A stretch of DNA of 5,635 bases, taken from contig CALXGC010000012.1 of NCBI GenBank assembly GCA_944387755.1, forward strand, positions 1 to 5,635, written 5' to 3'. Of this stretch, positions 5,559 through 5,635 are shown piece after piece. The stretch comes from an uncultured Oscillospiraceae bacterium. GTDB lineage: Bacteria; Bacillota_A; Clostridia; Oscillospirales; Oscillospiraceae. The notes beneath the pieces were generated by a model, which was given only the letters and a program-made list of their open reading frames with translations, did not search any database and had not been told where the DNA came from. A program made the translations under genes and the position numbers. Each line of letters opens with the position of its first letter. Position 1 is the stretch's first letter.

Positions 5559-5635
5559 TTACTCCATAGGAGATAGGTCTTCGCTATGAGCCTCCAGAGC
5601 TTCGATTCGGTGATCTTGAGTCAGGATCTCCATCT
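5559..5635 (-). CDS. Possible C-terminal end of a leftward gene (partial, unidentified)
   Basis: Read leftward from the window edge, one frame stays open to a TAA at 5561-5559 and ends ...ILTQDHRIEALEAHSEDLSPME. The tail is charged and heptad-like, as in a coiled-coil end. The leftward terminator at 5490-5454 lies about 70 bases beyond the stop, as expected for a gene end. The product is not recognised. Only about 25 codons are visible, and the opposite strand is also open from an ATG at 5586, so the coding strand is uncertain. The bases between 5491 and 5558 hold nothing I can identify. Confidence 0.4.
   Translation of the reverse strand, partial: MEILTQDHRIEALEAHSEDLSPME

Noticed and set aside
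5586..5635. A rightward start (MSLQSFDSV...) at the right edge
   Set aside because: It is open to the edge, with AGGAG 13 bases upstream, which is too far for a good site. The nearby leftward terminator favours the minus strand. It is not excluded, but too short to report as a gene.

Overview
The window reads as ordinary chromosome of a GC-rich member of the Clostridia, most likely the Oscillospiraceae (Flavonifractor/Lawsonibacter-like). The grounds are high-GC codon use, strong AGGAGG-type ribosome binding sites, a cysteine T-box riboswitch in front of cysE-cysS (a Firmicutes arrangement), and the style of the encoded proteins. The genus is inferred from memory of such genomes, not from any search.

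Left edge (1-201): the first codons of rpmE (ribosomal protein bL31) run leftward out of the window, with a clear sigma-A type promoter and a short leader. Left-centre (202-2769): a rightward cysteine operon. A near-consensus promoter drives a T-box leader whose specifier codon (UGC) and tRNA-acceptor bulge (UGGA) both fit tRNA-Cys. The leader ends in an intrinsic terminator. Then come cysE (serine O-acetyltransferase, first step of cysteine synthesis) and cysS (cysteinyl-tRNA synthetase). Uncharged tRNA-Cys is expected to open the operon, so cysteine supply and cysteine charging rise together. Between the two genes lies a GC-rich element of two inverted palindromic arms, and the cysE stop codon lies inside the left arm. 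A bidirectional terminator closes the operon.

Centre (2779-3336): a leftward gene for a small, divergent NADAR/YbiA-like protein converges on cysS and shares its terminator. It is divergent from the next gene.

Right (3337-5437): a two-gene rightward unit. It encodes a PHP-domain phosphoesterase of the YciV/TrpH/RNase AM type and, 21 bases later, a five-helix membrane protein. The outward-facing C-terminal domain of the membrane protein resembles a clostridial HExxH metallopeptidase-like domain from which the HExxH residues have been lost. A strong bidirectional terminator follows. Next is a hairpin that works as a terminator only for leftward transcription, and finally a possible C-terminus of a leftward gene that enters from beyond the window.

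No mobile element with a transposase, CRISPR array, tRNA or rRNA is visible. The points most worth a second look are the apparent pseudo-peptidase, the stop-codon-bearing palindromic repeat, the NADAR-like protein with an altered C-terminal half, and the well-resolved Cys T-box.
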